DNA of 64,000 nucleotides from the NCBI RefSeq assembly GCF_902499125.1, contig NZ_CABVPX010000033.1, positions 29,978 to 93,977 on the forward strand. The letters are read 5' to 3'. This document shows, piece by piece, positions 8,732-17,364 of this stretch. The position numbers were made by a program, and so were the translations under genes. The notes beneath the pieces were generated by a model. It had not been told where the DNA came from and ran no database searches. It saw only the letters and a program-made list of their open reading frames with translations. This DNA comes from Burkholderia arboris. GTDB lineage: Bacteria; Pseudomonadota; Gammaproteobacteria; Burkholderiales; Burkholderiaceae. Within the stretch, counting starts at the first letter, position 1. The number at the start of each line of letters is the position of its first letter.

Positions 8732-9489
8732 GAAGCCCGTCCTCCGGCGCGCGCCCATTCGCGCGTCGCGGGCAGCATCTGCGTATGCGTGAGGTCGAGC
8801 TGCAGCGGCGTGATCGACACGAAACCGTTTGCGACGGCGTGGAAATCGGTGCCGTCGCTCGCGTCCAGCGCCGCGCCCGCTGCGCCGATCCAGTAGATCG
8901 GTTCGCCGCGCGGGTCGGTCTGGCGAATCACCGGCTGCGACGGATGACGCTTGCCGAGACGCGTGACCTTCCAGCCCTTCAGCTCGTCGTACGGCAGGTT
9001 CGGAATATTGACGTTCAGCAGCGGGTTGCCCGCCAGCGGATGCGCGAGGTAGTGCTCGACGATCTCCGCGGCGACGCGCGCGGCGTCCGCCAGATGGGCC
9101 CAGCCCTTGTCGGCCAGCGAGAATGCAATGGCCGGCACGCCGAACATGATGCCTTCGGTGGCGGCTGCAACTGTCCCTGAATAGAGCGTGTCTTCGCCCA
9201 TGTTCTGGCCGTTGTTGATCCCGGAAACGACGAGATCCGGCCGCGCATCGGCCATCCCCGTCAGCGCGACGTGCACCGAATCGGTCGGCGTGCCGTTCAC
9301 GTAGAAGAAACCCGTACCCGCTGCGCGCTGCACCGACAGCGGCCGCGACAACGTGAGGGAATTCGACGCGCCGCTGCAGTTCTGCTCGGGCGCGATCACA
9401 GTGAGTTCGGCCACCGGCCGCAGCGCTTCGCTGAGCGCGGCGAGACCGGGGGCGAGATAGCCGTCGTCGTTGCTGAGTAGGATTCGCAT
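8728..9489 (-). CDS. surE: 5'/3'-nucleotidase SurE
   Basis: Stationary-phase survival phosphatase that dephosphorylates nucleoside monophosphates and short polyphosphate. It has 253 residues. The metal site residues lie in LLSNDDG at the N-terminus, and the loop SGINNGQNMGEDTLYSGT is the family signature. The start at 9489 is the ATG directly before the first strand; translation upstream of it lacks family resemblance. It is first of the surE-pcm-nlpD-rpoS unit, which groups stationary-phase repair functions with their sigma factor. Confidence 0.96.
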   Translation of the reverse strand: MRILLSNDDGYLAPGLAALSEALRPVAELTVIAPEQNCSGASNSLTLSRPLSVQRAAGTGFFYVNGTPTDSVHVALTGMADARPDLVVSGINNGQNMGEDTLYSGTVAAATEGIMFGVPAIAFSLADKGWAHLADAARVAAEIVEHYLAHPLAGNPLLNVNIPNLPYDELKGWKVTRLGKRHPSQPVIRQTDPRGEPIYWIGAAGAALDASDGTDFHAVANGFVSITPLQLDLTHTQMLPATREWARAGGRAS

Positions 9490-9610
9490 CCGGCGATTGT
9501 AACCGAGGAAAGATGGCGCGAGAGCGACAGTCCGGCGGCCGCGAAAGGACGGGTGCGCGCATGCGCGCACGGTGCGCCGCCGCATGGCGCAGCGGCTTTC
9601 CGCCTGCTCG

Positions 9611-9639
9611 GGAAAACGCGGGGCCGCCCCGGGTTTTCC
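9611..9639. terminator. strong hairpin between the CoA-transferase gene and surE
   Basis: Near-perfect inverted repeat GGAAAAC/GTTTTCC with G/C-rich inner arms, about 60 bp past the stop of the gene at 9698 on the minus strand. It can act as a terminator for that gene and separate it from surE, with the T-run forming part of the stem. The rest of 9490-9697 shows no gene; surE promoter elements must lie here but are not obvious. Confidence 0.55.
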
Positions 9640-9697
9640 GCCTCGAAGGAAGTCCCGCCGGGGACCTGGCGCGAAGCAACAGCGCCCCGGGCTTCCC

Positions 9698-10882
9698 CTA
9701 GATCGCGCCCGCTTCTCGCAGTGCGGCAATCGCCTGCGCGTCGTAACCGAGGCCGCGCAGCACTTCGTCCGTGTGCTCGCCGAGTTCGGGCCCGAGCCAG
9801 CGCGTTTCGCCCGGCGTGTCCGACAGCTTCGGCGTGATGTTCGGCAGCGGGATGTCGGTGCCGTCGGCCAGCTTGAAACGCTGGATCATCTGGCGCGCGA
9901 CGAACTGCGGATCGGTGAACATGTCGGCGGCGCTGTAGATGCGCCCGGCCGGCACGTCGGCCGCGTTGAGCACGACGAGCGCCTCGTCGATCGTGCGCGG
10001 CGCGAGCCATGCGGCGATCGCGTCGTCGATCTCCTGCGTGCGCGGCACGCGCCCGTCGTTTTGCGCGAGCGCGGGATCGTCGGCGAGGTCGTCGCGCTCG
10101 ATCGCCTTCATCAGCCGCTTGAAGATCGGATCGCTGTTGCCGCCGATCACGATGCTGCCGTCGCGGCACGCGTAGGTATTCGACGGCACGATGCCCGGCA
10201 GCGACGCGCCGGTGCGCTCGCGCACCATCCCGTACACGCCGTATTCGGGCACCACGCTTTCCATCATGTTGAAGACGGCTTCATACAGCGCAACGTCGAC
10301 CACCTGCCCCGCGCCGCCGTTGACCTTGCGGTGATGGAGCGCCATCAGCGCGGCGATCGAATCGCCGATCGAGATGCCGATGCGCGGCGGCGGCAGATCG
10401 GGGTAGCCGGTGATGTGACGCAGCCCGCCCATCGATTCGGCAATCGCGCCGAAGCCGGGCCGGTCGCGATACGGGCCCGTCTGTCCGTAGCCGGACAGAC
10501 GCACCATCACGAGGCCCGGATTGTCGGCGGACAGCACGTCGTAGCCGAGCCCGAGTTTTTCGAGCAGCCCCGGACGGAAGTTCTCGATCACGATGTCAGC
10601 CTCGCTCGCGAGCTGCCGCGCGATCGCCTTGCCGGCATCGGCTTTCAGGTTGAGCGTGACCGATTTCTTGTTGCGCGCCTGGACGGACCACCACAGCGAC
10701 GTGCCGCCCTGCTCCGGGTGGAGCTTGCGCCACTTGCGCAGCGGGTCGCCGCCGTTCGGATCCTCGATCTTGATCACTTCCGCGCCGAATTCGGCGAACA
10801 GCCGCGACGCGAACGGCCCCGCGATCAGCGTTCCGAATTCGAGCACTTTGACGCCCGCGAGCGGGCCCTGGCTGGTGCTCAT
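9698..10882 (-). CDS. CaiB/BaiF family (class III) CoA transferase
   Basis: Family III CoA transferase of 394 residues. The N-terminal GVKVLEFGTLIAGPFASRLFAEFGAEVIKIEDP is the nucleotide/CoA-binding start of the fold. The Asp of the GISIGDSIAAL segment (DISIGD-like) is the expected catalytic position. NFRPGLLEKLGLGYD is also a family hallmark. The acyl substrate cannot be assigned. The ATG at 10882 follows AGGGAGAC; an upstream in-frame ATG at 10897 would lack a good ribosome site. It lies downstream of recR on the same strand with no functional link apparent. Confidence 0.9.
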   Translation of the reverse strand: MSTSQGPLAGVKVLEFGTLIAGPFASRLFAEFGAEVIKIEDPNGGDPLRKWRKLHPEQGGTSLWWSVQARNKKSVTLNLKADAGKAIARQLASEADIVIENFRPGLLEKLGLGYDVLSADNPGLVMVRLSGYGQTGPYRDRPGFGAIAESMGGLRHITGYPDLPPPRIGISIGDSIAALMALHHRKVNGGAGQVVDVALYEAVFNMMESVVPEYGVYGMVRERTGASLPGIVPSNTYACRDGSIVIGGNSDPIFKRLMKAIERDDLADDPALAQNDGRVPRTQEIDDAIAAWLAPRTIDEALVVLNAADVPAGRIYSAADMFTDPQFVARQMIQRFKLADGTDIPLPNITPKLSDTPGETRWLGPELGEHTDEVLRGLGYDAQAIAALREAGAI

Positions 10883-10930
10883 GTGTCTCCCTGGCATGAG
10901 GAACGGCGCCGCCGGCAGGCGGCGCCCGGC

Positions 10931-11527
10931 TTACATCGTGCGGCGATCGAGCATTGCACGGGCGATGGTGCCCGCGTCGACGTACTCGAGCTCGCCGCCC
11001 ACCGGCACGCCGCGCGCGAGGCGCGTGACCGCAAGGCCGCGTGCCTTCAGCGTCTGGCCGAGGTAATGCGCGGTGGCTTCGCCTTCGTTCGTGAAGTTGG
11101 TCGCGAGCACGACCTCCTTGACGATGCCGTCGGACGCACGCCGCACGAGGCGATCGAAATGGATTTCCTTCGGGCCGATTCCGTCGAGCGGGCTCAGCCG
11201 CCCCATCAGCACGAAATACAGCCCGCGGTACGTCATCGTCTGCTCGAGCATGATCTGGTCGGCAGGCGTTTCGACGACGCACAGCAGCGTCGGATCACGC
11301 TCCTCGTCGCTGCAGACCTCGCAGATTTGCGCTTCGGTGAACGTGTTGCACTTCTCGCAGTGCTGCAGGTGCTCGGTCGCGAACAACAGCGACCGGCCGA
11401 GCCGTTCCGCGCCTTCGCGGTCGTGCTGCATCAGGTGGACCGCCATGCGCTGTGCGGATTTCGGCCCGACGCCGGGCAGCACACGCAACGCTTCGACGAG
11501 AGCAGACAGGGCGGACGGCTGTTTCAT
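10931..11527 (-). CDS. recR: recombination mediator RecR
   Basis: Recombination-repair protein that works with RecO and RecF to load RecA at gaps. It is 198 residues: an N-terminal helix-hairpin-helix (LRVLPGVGPKSAQRMAVHLM), a four-Cys zinc finger (CEKCNTFTEAQICEVC), and a Toprim domain (LCVVETPADQIMLEQT). It follows ybaB closely (31 bp) in the conserved dnaX-ybaB-recR order found across proteobacteria. Confidence 0.97.
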   Translation of the reverse strand: MKQPSALSALVEALRVLPGVGPKSAQRMAVHLMQHDREGAERLGRSLLFATEHLQHCEKCNTFTEAQICEVCSDEERDPTLLCVVETPADQIMLEQTMTYRGLYFVLMGRLSPLDGIGPKEIHFDRLVRRASDGIVKEVVLATNFTNEGEATAHYLGQTLKARGLAVTRLARGVPVGGELEYVDAGTIARAMLDRRTM

Positions 11528-11558
11528 ACGGCAGCAGACAGTGGCAAGGACGTTACGC

Positions 11559-11885
11559 TCAGAACGGCAGCTTGAAGCCCGGGGGCAGCGGCAGGCCCGA
11601 CGTCATGCCGCTCATCTTTTCCTGCGACGTCGCTTCGGCCTTGCGCACCGCGTCGTTGAACGCAGCGGCGACGAGATCCTCGAGCATGTCCTTGTCGTCC
11701 GCGAGCAGGCTCGGGTCGATCGCGACGCGGCGCACTTCGTTGCGGCACGTCATCGTCACCTTGACGAGGCCGGCACCCGACTGCCCTTCGACTTCGATCA
11801 GCGCAAGCTGCTCCTGCATCTTCTTCATGTTTTCCTGCATTTGCTGCGCTTGCTTCATCAGTCCGGCGAGGTTGCCTTTCAACAT
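11559..11885 (-). CDS. YbaB/EbfC family nucleoid-associated protein
   Basis: Small DNA-binding dimer of 108 residues beginning MLKGNLAGLMKQAQQMQENMKKMQEQLA, the coiled N-terminal helix of the family. The ATG at 11885 has an AAGGAG ribosome site; the longer open frame upstream is a shadow of dnaX. It sits between dnaX and recR, which supports the family call and co-transcription. Confidence 0.95.
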   Translation of the reverse strand: MLKGNLAGLMKQAQQMQENMKKMQEQLALIEVEGQSGAGLVKVTMTCRNEVRRVAIDPSLLADDKDMLEDLVAAAFNDAVRKAEATSQEKMSGMTSGLPLPPGFKLPF

Positions 11886-11979
11886 GGGAATACTCCTTCT
11901 TGATCGTGTGAAAACCGGCACGCGGCGCGTGCCGGTCAATGTGTGCGGGCGTGATTGTGCCTGTCTCGGGGCGGTCAGT

Positions 11980-14337
11980 TCAATGCAGCGTCGGCGGCAC
12001 GCCGTCCGGCGCCGAATCGGCGAGCGGACGCACCGAGCCCTCGACGATGCGCGCACCGAAGTCGCGCACGAGCTGCTGGACGAACGGATCGCCGTGAATC
12101 TCCTGCTCGGCTTCGCGCTGGCGAGCCGCGCGCGCCGCCGCATCGAGCGCCGCCGCGGTACGCCGTGCGGGCCCGACCTCGACGGTCACCTCGACCGGCT
12201 TGCCGAGGGCATCGGCCAGTGCAGCCTTCAGCTTCGTCACCTGCGCGGCGTCCGCATACTGCGGCACCGGCACGGACAGATTCAACGCGGTCGCGTCGAC
12301 AGCCGTCAGTTCGCTGTTGAACGCGAGCTGGTACGCGACACCCTTCAACGGCAACTGCGCGGCCAGCGCCGGCCATTCACCGTCGAAGCCGATCGGGTCG
12401 AGCGCGATCGCGGGCGGCAACGGGCGCGCGTCGACCGGCGCAGCCGGACGCGCTTCCGCAGGCTTCGGCGTCACGCGGACATCGTCGGGCCCGCTGTCGA
12501 ATACCGGCACGAAGCCGTCGTCCGGCGCGCCGAACATCTCGTCGGCGCTGAGCGGCACGTAGTCGTCGGGCGGGATGTCTTCCCACGGCGGCGACGCCTG
12601 GCGCGAATCGGCTGCTTGCGGCGCACGGGCGGCAGCACGCGGCGTCGGCACCGGCACGGCGGGGCGCGGCGCAGCCGGTTTCTCGGCGGCCGGCGCGGCA
12701 GCCGGTTTCGGCACGGCGCTCGCGCGCCCGCGGTCGGACGACACGCGCATCCCCGCATTGCGCAACACGTCGAGCGCGGCGGCGGCGCCGCCTGCACGCG
12801 ACGCCGGGCGGGCGGCGGGCTCGGGCGGTGCAGCGCGCTGCACCGGCTCGGCTGATACGGCCGGTTCGTCGTTTCGCTGCGCGACGACAGCAGCCGCAGT
12901 CGCAGGCGGCTCGGGTTCCTTGCGGACGGGCGGCGGCAAGTCGCCTGCCGGTGCCGCTTGCGGCGCCTGAGGCACCGCATCCGCTTCCGGTTGCGGCGTT
13001 TCGATAACGGGTGCATCGACCGGGGCCGGCGCGGCTGCCTGGACAGGTGCCGGCTTCGCGACCGGCAGGCCTGCGTCATCGCCGGACTGCGCCGGTGCAG
13101 AACGCGCAACCGGCACTGCAGCCTGCGGACGCGCTGCCTCGACCGGCGCAGCCGATACCGGCTTCGCCGCGGCAGCCGACGCCACGGCCGTACGCGGGGC
13201 CGGCACGGCACGCGGCACGGACGGCTGCCCGCCCGGCGCACTGCCGGCAGCGACGGCCGGCTCGAACGCGAGCATCCGCAGCAGCGTCATCGTGAAACCG
13301 GCGTACTCGTCCGGCGCCAGGCCGAGCTCGGCGCGCCCGACCGTCGCGATCTGATAGAACAACTGAACCTGTTCGGGGCTCAAAGTCTCCGCGAAGCGGC
13401 GCAGGTCGGCCGCTTCCGGCCACTCGTCGAGCACCGAACCCGGCGCGAACTGGGCCCATGCGATTCGGTGCAGCAGGCTCGCGAGATCCTGCAGCGCGGT
13501 CGAGAACGACAGGCTGCGCAGCGACATTTCGTCGGCGATCGCGAGGATTTCGGGGCCGCCGCCGGCCGCGAGCGCGTCGAGCAGGCGCACCATGTAAGTC
13601 TGGTCGAGCGCGCCGAGCATGCCCGACACGGCCGATTCGGTCACTTCGTTCGCCGAATAGGCGATCGCCTGGTCGGTGAGCGACAGCGCATCGCGCATGC
13701 TGCCCTGCGCGGCACGCGCGAGCAGGCGCAACGCCTGCGGCTCGAACGTGATCTGCTCTTCGCCGAGGATCCGCTCCAGATGCGACACGATGTGCCCGGC
13801 CGGCATCTGCTTCAGGTTGAACTGCAGGCAGCGCGACAGCACGGTGACGGGAATTTTCTGCGGATCGGTCGTCGCGAGGATGAACTTGACGTGCGGCGGC
13901 GGCTCCTCGAGCGTCTTCAGCATCGCGTTGAACGCGTGGTTCGTCAGCATGTGCACTTCGTCGATCATGTAGACCTTGAAGCGCGCATCGACGGGCGCGT
14001 ACACCGCGCGCTCGAGCAGCGCGGCCATCTCGTCGACGCCGCGGTTGCTCGCGGCATCCATTTCGACGTAATCGACGAAACGGCCCTCGTCGATCTCGCG
14101 GCAGGCGCGGCACACGCCGCACGGCTGCGACGTGACGCCGGTTTCACAGTTGAGCGCCTTGGCGAAGATCCGCGACAGCGTCGTCTTGCCGACACCGCGG
14201 GTTCCGGTAAACAGATAGGCGTGATGGAGACGCCCGCCGTCGAGCGCGTGCGTGAGCGCCCTGACGACGTGCTCCTGGCCGACGAGCGAAGCGAAATCCT
14301 TCGGACGCCACTTGCGTGCGAGAACTTGATAGGTCAT
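11980..14337 (-). CDS. dnaX: DNA polymerase III subunits gamma/tau
   Basis: Clamp-loader ATPase of 785 residues that also links the replisome to DnaB. The N-terminal AAA+ module has Walker A GTRGVGKTT (about residues 45-53), a four-Cys zinc site (C64, C73, C76, C79), DEVHMLTNHAFNAMLKTLEEPP and the sensor region. From about residue 370 to 600 there is a long Ala/Pro-rich linker, then the tau C-terminal domain. On the minus strand I see no A-rich slippery heptamer (no T6 run on the plus strand across the gene), so the E. coli type of frameshift producing gamma is not evident. Confidence 0.97.
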   Translation of the reverse strand: MTYQVLARKWRPKDFASLVGQEHVVRALTHALDGGRLHHAYLFTGTRGVGKTTLSRIFAKALNCETGVTSQPCGVCRACREIDEGRFVDYVEMDAASNRGVDEMAALLERAVYAPVDARFKVYMIDEVHMLTNHAFNAMLKTLEEPPPHVKFILATTDPQKIPVTVLSRCLQFNLKQMPAGHIVSHLERILGEEQITFEPQALRLLARAAQGSMRDALSLTDQAIAYSANEVTESAVSGMLGALDQTYMVRLLDALAAGGGPEILAIADEMSLRSLSFSTALQDLASLLHRIAWAQFAPGSVLDEWPEAADLRRFAETLSPEQVQLFYQIATVGRAELGLAPDEYAGFTMTLLRMLAFEPAVAAGSAPGGQPSVPRAVPAPRTAVASAAAAKPVSAAPVEAARPQAAVPVARSAPAQSGDDAGLPVAKPAPVQAAAPAPVDAPVIETPQPEADAVPQAPQAAPAGDLPPPVRKEPEPPATAAAVVAQRNDEPAVSAEPVQRAAPPEPAARPASRAGGAAAALDVLRNAGMRVSSDRGRASAVPKPAAAPAAEKPAAPRPAVPVPTPRAAARAPQAADSRQASPPWEDIPPDDYVPLSADEMFGAPDDGFVPVFDSGPDDVRVTPKPAEARPAAPVDARPLPPAIALDPIGFDGEWPALAAQLPLKGVAYQLAFNSELTAVDATALNLSVPVPQYADAAQVTKLKAALADALGKPVEVTVEVGPARRTAAALDAAARAARQREAEQEIHGDPFVQQLVRDFGARIVEGSVRPLADSAPDGVPPTLH

Positions 14338-14433
14338 CGGGAAATTGTATCAGTAACGCTGCGTCGCGCCGACACGTGAAACGGTGCGGAACACGGGCAA
14401 AGTGCGGGGTCGAACGGAGTGTGATGCAGAAAT

Positions 14434-14457
14434 AAAAAACGCCCTGCGAACGGGGCG
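14434..14457 (-). terminator. ffs: Rho-independent terminator of the SRP RNA gene
   Basis: On the minus strand, the stem GCCCCG/CAGGGC-type hairpin is followed by TTTTTTATT, about 10 bases past the mature 3' end of the 4.5S RNA. Confidence 0.8.
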
Positions 14458-14468
14458 AGAAGGAAGGT

Positions 14469-14563
14469 GACGAGCCCAACCCTCGGCACTGGCGGAAAAC
14501 GATTGTGGCTGCTTCGTTCCCGACCTGACCAGGTTCACCGCCCCACCATGCGAGGAGGCCCGT
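14469..14563 (-). ncRNA. ffs: signal recognition particle 4.5S RNA
   Basis: The RNA component of the bacterial SRP, which binds Ffh and directs membrane protein targeting. On the minus strand the conserved apical loop region GGTCAGGTCGGGAACGAAGC is plain, and the two ends pair with each other (GACGGGCC with GGGCTCGTC). The length is about 95 nt, normal for the small bacterial form. A TAGAAT -10 at 14571-14576 sits at the right distance upstream and a terminator follows. The position just upstream of dnaX is usual in this group. Confidence 0.95.
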
Positions 14564-14570
14564 CACGGCA

Positions 14571-14576
14571 TATTCT
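14571..14576 (-). promoter_or_regulatory. -10 element of ffs
   Basis: TAGAAT on the minus strand, seven bases before the predicted 5' end of the 4.5S RNA. The -35 is not clear. Confidence 0.5.
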
Positions 14577-14954
14577 ATCACCGCTTCCGGACGAATGCGA
14601 CCGTTTGTTCGCATCAATGCGAATATCGCCGGGCAAACCGGCATGCCATCCGTTCGCACGACGCGCATGCGTGCCCGCCCCTTGTAATTTGCAGGCCAGC
14701 CTCCACTTGCATGGCACAACGGTCGAACGTCGCGTCGTACCCCTACTCGCGTAGCGGCTACTATCGCCGCCCGCAGCAGATAGCAATTTAGGCTAATATG
14801 ACGCCCGAACGACCCGCGAGCCGCGGCATGCAGCGCCTACGCCCCTCCTTTCCGGAGCGCGGCGTGGCCTGCCGCAGCGGCCGGCAGCCTACGGCGGCCG
14901 GTACGCCGCAACGCGCAAGCAGGCAGTCCCCGAACCGTAAGAGGTATTGACCCA
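14577..14954. other. non-coding spacer between ffs and trxA
   Basis: About 380 bp with no convincing gene on either strand; the open frames are short and lack ribosome sites. A TAATAT at 14794-14799 on the plus strand is a possible trxA -10, leaving a leader of about 150 nt that is G/C-rich and repeats GCCGCAGCGGCCGGC-like inverted segments around 14870-14900. Confidence 0.4.
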
Positions 14955-15281
14955 ATGAGCGAACAGATCAAACACATCAGCGACGCATCGTTCGAACAGG
15001 ACGTCGTCAAGTCCGACAAGCCCGTGCTCGTCGATTTCTGGGCCGAATGGTGCGGCCCGTGCAAGATGATCGCCCCGATCCTCGACGAAGTCGCGAAAGA
15101 CTACGGCGACAAGCTGCAGATCGCGAAGATCAACGTCGACGACAACCAGGCTACGCCTGCGAAGTTCGGCGTGCGCGGCATCCCGACGCTGATCCTGTTC
15201 AAGAACGGCGCGGCCGCCGCGCAGAAGGTCGGCGCGCTGTCGAAGTCGCAGCTCACCGCATTCCTGGACAGCCACCTGTAA
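14955..15281 (+). CDS. trxA: thioredoxin
   Basis: General cytoplasmic protein disulfide reductase of 108 residues. The active site is WCGPCKM with C33 and C36, and the cis-proline region GIPTLILFKNG is intact. The ATG at 14955 is preceded by AAGAGGTATTGACCCA, a usable ribosome site. It precedes rho by 195 bp, a widely conserved trxA-rho pairing. Confidence 0.98.
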   Translation: MSEQIKHISDASFEQDVVKSDKPVLVDFWAEWCGPCKMIAPILDEVAKDYGDKLQIAKINVDDNQATPAKFGVRGIPTLILFKNGAAAAQKVGALSKSQLTAFLDSHL

Positions 15282-15294
15282 TACCGGCAGTTCC

Positions 15295-15326
15295 ACGGAC
15301 GTGTTGTCAGCCGGCAACACGTCCGT
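15295..15326 (+). repeat. 12-bp perfect inverted repeat downstream of trxA
   Basis: ACGGACGTGTTG pairs exactly with CAACACGTCCGT across an 8-base loop. No T-run follows on the plus strand, so it is not a standard intrinsic terminator. It could stabilise the trxA mRNA 3' end or serve as a Rho-linked attenuation structure. Confidence 0.6.
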
Positions 15327-15367
15327 CGTCCAGCCGCCGATCGCTCGCTCAAGCGCGAATCGGCCTA

Positions 15368-15376
15368 TGCTAGAAT
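15368..15376 (+). promoter_or_regulatory. candidate extended -10 promoter of rho
   Basis: TGCTAGAAT is an extended -10 (TGn plus TAGAAT) about 100 bp before the rho ATG. The leader that follows is A-rich, then C/T-rich (CTCGCCCTCCTCCCTT), resembling the unstructured leaders in which rho autoregulates. No -35 is evident. Confidence 0.45.
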
Positions 15377-15476
15377 TAAAAAACGTCGACAAGACGCATT
15401 TAAGTCTCTGAGCGCTTCCGCTCGCCCTCCTCCCTTATTTTCTTTCGTCGCATCTCCTCCCTGGCGGGTTCTCCGT

Positions 15477-16739
15477 ATGCATTTATCCGAGCTCAAGTCT
15501 CTGCACGTCTCCGAACTGATCGAAATGGCCAATGGCCTGGAGATCGAAAACGCGAACCGCCTGCGCAAGCAGGAGTTGATGTTTGCCATTCTTAAAAAGC
15601 GCGCCAAGACGGGAGAGACGATCTTCGGCGACGGTACGCTCGAAGTGCTTCCGGACGGTTTCGGTTTCCTGCGTTCGCCGGAAATGTCGTACCTCGCGAG
15701 CACCGACGACATCTATATCAGCCCGTCGCAGATCCGCCGCTTCAACCTGCACACCGGCGACACCATCGAAGGTGAAGTCCGCACGCCGAAGGACGGCGAG
15801 CGCTACTTCGCGCTGGTGAAGGTCGACAAAGTCAACGGGCAGCCGCCCGAGGCCTCGAAACACAAGATCATGTTCGAGAACCTCACGCCGCTGCACCCGA
15901 ACAAGCCGCTGTCGCTCGAACGCGAAATGCGCGGCGAAGAGAACGTCACGGGCCGCATCATCGACATGATCGCGCCGATCGGCAAGGGCCAGCGCGGCCT
16001 GCTCGTCGCATCGCCGAAGTCGGGCAAGACCGTGATGCTCCAGCACATCGCGCACGCGATCAAGCAGAACCACCCGGACGTGATCCTGTTCGTGCTGCTG
16101 ATCGACGAACGCCCTGAAGAAGTGACCGAAATGCAGCGCTCGGTCGCCGGCGAAGTGATCGCCTCGACGTTCGACGAACCGGCCACGCGCCACGTCCAGG
16201 TCGCCGAAATGGTGATCGAGAAGGCCAAGCGCCTCGTCGAAATGAAGCACGACGTCGTGATTCTGCTCGACTCGATCACGCGTCTCGCGCGTGCGTACAA
16301 CACCGTGATCCCGGCATCGGGCAAGGTGCTGACGGGTGGTGTCGACGCGAACGCACTGCAGCGTCCGAAGCGCTTCTTCGGCGCAGCGCGCAACATCGAG
16401 GAAGGCGGTTCGCTGACGATCATCGGCACCGCGCTGATCGAAACCGGCAGCCGCATGGACGACGTGATCTACGAAGAGTTCAAGGGCACCGGCAACATGG
16501 AAGTGCACCTCGAGCGCCGTCTCGCTGAAAAGCGCGTCTATCCGTCGATCAACCTGAACAAGTCGGGCACGCGCCGCGAAGAAATGCTGATCAAGCCCGA
16601 GATCCTCCAGAAGATCTGGGTGCTGCGCAAGTTCATCCACGACATGGACGAAGTCGAGGCCATGGAATTCCTGCTCGACAAGATCCGCCAGACGAAGAGC
16701 AACTCCGAGTTCTTCGACCTGATGCGCCGCGGCGGCTGA
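15477..16739 (+). CDS. rho: transcription termination factor Rho
   Basis: Hexameric RNA helicase that ends transcripts. It is 420 residues with the E. coli-like architecture: N-terminal helical cap (MHLSELKSLHVSELIEMANGL), cold-shock RNA-binding domain (LEVLPDGFGFLRSPE), Walker A in the SPKSGKT segment, and the R-loop with the Arg finger further on. No insertion is present between the N-terminal and RNA-binding domains. It is monocistronic, with a terminator immediately after the stop. Confidence 0.98.
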   Translation: MHLSELKSLHVSELIEMANGLEIENANRLRKQELMFAILKKRAKTGETIFGDGTLEVLPDGFGFLRSPEMSYLASTDDIYISPSQIRRFNLHTGDTIEGEVRTPKDGERYFALVKVDKVNGQPPEASKHKIMFENLTPLHPNKPLSLEREMRGEENVTGRIIDMIAPIGKGQRGLLVASPKSGKTVMLQHIAHAIKQNHPDVILFVLLIDERPEEVTEMQRSVAGEVIASTFDEPATRHVQVAEMVIEKAKRLVEMKHDVVILLDSITRLARAYNTVIPASGKVLTGGVDANALQRPKRFFGAARNIEEGGSLTIIGTALIETGSRMDDVIYEEFKGTGNMEVHLERRLAEKRVYPSINLNKSGTRREEMLIKPEILQKIWVLRKFIHDMDEVEAMEFLLDKIRQTKSNSEFFDLMRRGG

Positions 16740-16754
16740 TCGCCTCCGCCCCGC

Positions 16755-16795
16755 AAAACGGCCGCCCGCGCAGCTTGCCCGGCGGCCGTTTTTTC
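16755..16795 (+). terminator. Rho-independent terminator of rho
   Basis: The stem AACGGCCGCC/GGCGGCCGTT is followed by TTTTTTC, 16 bp beyond the rho stop. Confidence 0.9.
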
Positions 16796-16800
16796 ACCCC

Positions 16801-16834
16801 AACCTAAACGTGAACGTACAGGTTGATCTATAAT
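16801..16834 (+). promoter_or_regulatory. candidate MerR operator and promoter for merR-MFS operon
   Basis: The inverted ends AACCT (16801-16805) and AGGTT (16820-16824) form an ACCT-N14-AGGT dyad like those bound by MerR-family regulators, followed 5 bp later by a perfect TATAAT -10 (16829-16834). A clean -35 with a 19-bp spacer is not visible, so the activation geometry is uncertain. The ATG of the MerR gene is 30 bp downstream. Confidence 0.5.
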
Positions 16835-16863
16835 CGCGCCATCACCCCAACCCACGCCTCCCG

Positions 16864-17364
16864 ATGCCGAACGACGCCACCACCCCGCTGCTGACCGTGA
16901 GCGACGCCGCGTCGCGGCTCGGCGTCACGCCGCGCACGCTGAAGTATTACGAAGAGCGCGGGCTCGTCACGCCGTCGCGCAGCGAGGGCCGCTACCGCCT
17001 CTACGACGAAGCCGACCTCGAGCGCTTCGCGCGCGTCCTGCGGCTACGGGCGCTCGGTTTCTCGCTGCATGGCATCGCCGAAATGCTGAAGCGCCCGCTG
17101 GAAGAAACGGGCGACGGCCGGCGCCGCTATTCGGACGCGTCGTTGCGCGACATCCGCACCAGCCTCGCCGAGCAGATCGACACGCTCGACCGGCGAATCG
17201 CGGCCGTCCAGCGCGAACTGAAGGAAGCCGTCGCGCTGCGCAAGGAACTGCAGCACGACGTCGACTACGTCGAGCGGCGCCTCGCCGGCGAAAACCCCGA
17301 TGCGCTGATCGCGCAGCGGCAGGCCGAAGCCGGCGCGCGGCGCGCGCGCAAGGATCGCGAATGA
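16864..17364 (+). CDS. MerR family transcriptional regulator
   Basis: A 166-residue DNA-binding protein. The N-terminal winged helix (LTVSDAASRLGVTPRTLKYYEERGLVTPSRSEGRYRLYDEADLERF) is typical of MerR, followed by the long dimerisation helix. No cysteine pair that would mark a metal sensor is visible in the C-terminus, so an organic ligand is more likely. Its stop overlaps the ATG of the MFS transporter (ATGA), so it presumably controls that transporter and itself through the dyad at 16801-16824. Confidence 0.9.
   Translation: MPNDATTPLLTVSDAASRLGVTPRTLKYYEERGLVTPSRSEGRYRLYDEADLERFARVLRLRALGFSLHGIAEMLKRPLEETGDGRRRYSDASLRDIRTSLAEQIDTLDRRIAAVQRELKEAVALRKELQHDVDYVERRLAGENPDALIAQRQAEAGARRARKDRE

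Noticed and set aside
7787..9679. A 630-residue open frame that would fuse pcm with extra N-terminal sequence
   Set aside because: The upstream half is a shadow of surE in another frame. The ATG at 8731 overlapping the surE stop is the natural start.
9490..9697. Small open frames in the surE upstream spacer
   Set aside because: They are short, lack ribosome sites and overlap a strong hairpin.
14577..14954. A 191-residue minus-strand frame covering the ffs region
   Set aside because: It runs through the SRP RNA gene and into the start of dnaX in another frame, with no supportive codon pattern or ribosome site.
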